The notes below the pieces were generated by a model, which did no database searches, had not been told where the DNA came from, and saw only the letters and a list, made by a program, of their open reading frames with translations. From Neurospora tetrasperma FGSC 2508 (Eukaryota; Ascomycota; Sordariomycetes; Sordariales; Sordariaceae): DNA of 64,000 nucleotides. This document shows positions 61,052 to 64,000 of this stretch, one piece after another. The position numbers were made by a program, and so were the translations under genes. The stretch spans positions 1,945,115 to 2,009,114 of the forward strand of contig NW_009799099.1 in assembly GCF_000213175.1 (NCBI RefSeq). Direction: 5' to 3'. Numbering within the stretch: the stretch's first letter is position 1; each line of letters starts with the position of its first letter.

Positions 61052-61814
61052 AGGTCTGAGCCTGTTTTGCGCTTTTTGGCCGTCGGCTGCAGAAGAATAA
61101 CCAGGTATTATTATTTATTAAAAATCCAGTAAGACTAGTAAAAATGAAAGAAAATACCTTTTATATAAATCTTTTTATTGTGGTTCTAATGGTAGTCTTA
61201 GTTTTCCTATACGACCAATATTCGTTGAGATACAAGGTTTTGAACTTTGAAGCTTTTACCCCCTCAAGGCTGCATTACCTTAACGGGTAGTCCGAGCTTT
61301 ATAAAAGTAGTACCGTTAGAACCGCCTTATCAAGGCCATCCTCCCCATATAAATATTTCATTTAACACATTAATATTAAGGTTAAAAATAAAAGAAATCT
61401 AGAAGTGGAAAAATGAAATACTACCCCCTCGAGGTTGCATTACTTCAACGGGTGGTCCGGGCGCTACAAAAGTAGTACCATTAGAACCGTCTCATCGGGG
61501 CCATTCTCAGCATATATTTTATATAGCCATACAGTTACTAATAAGGTTAAAAATAAGGAGTGTCGAAAACCTTAAAAGCAACTACAGCCGACAAAGGTTT
61601 GTCTTTGGGGTTGCATTACTTTAACGGGTGGTCCGAGCGTTATAAAAATTATATATTTAGAAAGAGCTCAAGAAGACTATTCTCCGAGTAGTTTATTTAT
61701 ATTTTTACCATTTTTCTTAACTTTATTATAAAGGAATATATAAAAAGAAAATCTGGAGTTTATATAGGAGTTTCTGCAGCCGACGACGTTTTTGCGCAAA
61801 ACCGTAACAGACCT
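61052..61814. mobile_element. 763-bp element with 44-bp terminal inverted repeats
   Basis: The left end 61052-61095 (aggtctgagcctgttttgcg...) and the reverse complement of 61771-61814 (aggtctgttacggttttgcg...) match at roughly 32 of 44 positions, including the block gtcggctgcagaa. Weaker similarity continues outwards for about 12 bases. The interior is A+T-rich, non-coding and contains three diverged repeats. No clear target duplication is visible. Confidence 0.6.
61256..61680. repeat. Three diverged ~165-bp tandem-like repeats
   Basis: The core tgcattac-(c/t)t(t/c)aacgggt(a/g)gtcc occurs at 61271, 61436 and 61612 (spacing 165 and 176). Units 1 and 2 share further blocks (aaaagtagtacc-(g/a)ttagaaccg and aaggttaaaaataa). 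Confidence 0.8.
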
Positions 61815-64000
61815 CCTCTCACAAAAGTTCGAGGAGGGGAGACCCACATATTTGTGGGGCGGGTCCGTTGAAGCGTTGTTGACGGGGGTTAATATAATAG
61901 AGACTAGACCGGACAGGTAGATGCTACGGGCAGGCAAGTCTATATATTAATACTTAAAAGTTTGTTAGTCTAGTTCTTACCCTATATTTTCTTACAAGGG
62001 GGGGGCAGGGGGGGCTATAAGGCAGGACACGTCTATCTACAGCCTCTAATTGGCTAAAATCGTCTAACCGCAAAATAAGAATCGATTAACAGTGCTCACA
62101 GCAGCGTACATATACAAATCCCTTTTATACTAGCTTAGAATTACCTAAATCACCCAAACTACCTTCTATAATTAATAAAATTACAACGTACTTACAAGGC
62201 ACTTAAACTCATCTAACTAATTAAATTTTAGGATTACTCGCTAAAACAACTAGTAAATTAACGATTTTTTTTCAAAATTATAACTCTAACTAAATTACCC
62301 AAATTACCTAAATAGATATAAAAAGTAATATAAATACTAAATTTCGACTAGAATCAACGAAATCTAAAACCTTAAAAGTATATATTTATTTAGCATATAT
62401 ATCAAAATCTAGTCCGTACACACCAAGAAAAGAACAAACAACCAATCAGTTACATACAACCCTCTCCCGCTCAAATCCACTCTTTTATATACAACCTTCT
62501 TTCTTATCTTCTTTTACCCTCTTTTATTCAATCTACTTTACTAACCCTCTTTTATCCTAATACTTTATTAACTCCCTTAGATTATTAACTTTCAAAATAA
62601 ACCTTAATATAAGGTTTAATACAATACTCAATACTAAAATCAAAATAATAATACTATAATTAATAATAAGGAGAGCTTTATTTATATAAGTAATATAAAT
62701 TATAATTATAGTAAGTATATTATTAAGGAAGGGAGTTTGTACAATCTATAAATCCTCCCCTTTACCTTATTATAATGCCCTACTACCGTCGGCGTACCCG
62801 GTTAGTACATTTACCTTCTAGATTATTACTATATATTATTTATTATTAATTATTATTACTAGTATTTTAATTATAATTATTATTACTAGTATTTTAATTA
62901 TAATTATTATTACTTGGATTTAAAGGTCCTACCCTACTTCAATACTAATAAATCTATGAGTATTATATACTACCCTCTTCGCTAGCGTAAGAGCCGCTAT
63001 CGTTACCCTCGCTAGGTACTAATATTATTTTCTTATTATTAATTAACCCCACCGAACTATCTTTTACTTATCGACTATCTCCTTAGAATAAACAAAAATT
63101 ACTACTAACAATATATAAGGGATATATAATTTGTAAAGCACTTCGGATATATACGAAGATAAAGTATAAAAATATTACTATAACATTCAACCTTACTATT
63201 AAGTAAATTTCAATTAAAAGATTATTAGTATTTAATTTTTAATAATTGGATAGATAAATATAATATACTTGCCTTACTAAAGTTATACCTTAATACCGTA
63301 AATAGGAGGGAGAGATTATTTACTATTCTACTAATTATAATTTAAATTCTCTTTTAATATATAAATACGCTTATAAAATTAAAAAGGTTCCTACTATAGT
63401 ACGAATTTTAAAAGTGTATCCCCCAATTCGCCCCGTATAGTGCATATACTATTTAAACCGCTATAGAGCAATAAAGCGTCTACTATATAGAACAATCTAT
63501 ATACCTCCCCCTTAGTAAAAATACTTATCGTCTCTAACTATAATTCGCTCTCTAATAAATTAACCTTACCCTATTCGAATAGGAGTCCTAAATTTAATTT
63601 AATAAAATGTAAATTAATAGCTTTAATAAAGGCTATCATTTCATTACCCTCTTTAAAAACAAAAAAATCGAAAACTTTACTAAAGTTAAATATCAACTTC
63701 GAAGGTAAATATTTTAGGCTTATTTTATAAGCAAAATAAAAGGTACTTTTATTTTCTAGAATTATAAAGAGTAGAGTACAATTACTAATAAATTGTATTA
63801 AAAATATATTCTCCTTCTTTTATAACAATTTTGGCTACAAAATTCGTCCTTCTACATTACATAGAATAATACCCCTTCTTATAATTTAAAAATAATAAAG
63901 GTATTTATATCTCAAATTTTCAATCCTGTAAAGGTTATCCCTTAGCCCCTTTACTCCCCTGACCTCAACCCTATTAAGAACGTCTAGTCTTAAATAAAAA
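61815..64000. repeat. A+T-rich RIP-like DNA
   Basis: Strongly A+T-rich, dense in TpA-containing words (tatata, ttaatata, attaataa) with stops in all frames and no gene. It includes a short direct repeat (actagtattttaattataa at about 62856 and 62883). The composition fits a transposon relic mutated by repeat-induced point mutation, usually DNA-methylated H3K9me3 heterochromatin in Neurospora. Confidence 0.75.

Overview
This is nuclear DNA of a filamentous ascomycete, most likely Neurospora (N. crassa or a close relative). Genes are split by short introns of about 50-140 nt with CTRAC-type branch points. Start contexts resemble CAAAATG. Intergenic leaders are long and CT-rich, with scattered CCTA/TAGG repeats. 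The right edge falls into A+T-rich DNA that looks like repeat-induced point mutation (RIP). Several proteins match conserved eukaryotic families closely enough that exon structures could be rebuilt by hand.

Layout, left to right: the 3' part of a PMP3/RCI-type membrane proteolipid gene (+); a 454-bp MITE-like element; a hypothetical serine-rich protein (+); an F-box-like protein with a long Asp tract (-); the RbAp48/p55 WD40 chromatin protein NPF/CAC-3 (-), whose amber stop is followed by 137 further open codons in frame; divergently, the XRN1 5'-3' exoribonuclease (+); signal peptidase subunit SPC3 (-); divergently, a HID1 family protein (+) with a GC-AG intron; a 2.7-kb non-coding interval with a large (ACAT)n microsatellite; an epoxide-hydrolase-like protein that appears catalytically dead (+); nucleoporin POM34 (-); an 8-kb interval without a recognisable gene, holding a 522-N gap flanked by a near-identical 563-bp duplication (probably an assembly error); a 63-residue membrane protein (+); dCMP deaminase (-); divergently, ATG7 (+); a possible 80-residue protein (-); a DUF3405-type Golgi/ER protein (-); and a paxillin-like two-LIM protein (-).

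From about 54.5 kb to the right end I find no intact gene. This part holds two copies of a ~90-bp MITE-like element, a decayed ankyrin-repeat gene, a 763-bp element with 44-bp terminal inverted repeats enclosing diverged ~165-bp repeats, and about 2.2 kb of A+T-rich RIP-like DNA.

The genes are housekeeping functions (chromatin, mRNA decay, secretion, nuclear pore, nucleotide metabolism, autophagy, cytoskeletal adhesion) and do not form a cluster with a shared job. I did not find a convincing new multi-gene system. The most novel-looking signals are the in-frame extension of NPF, the inactivated epoxide hydrolase fold, and three small inverted-repeat element families.
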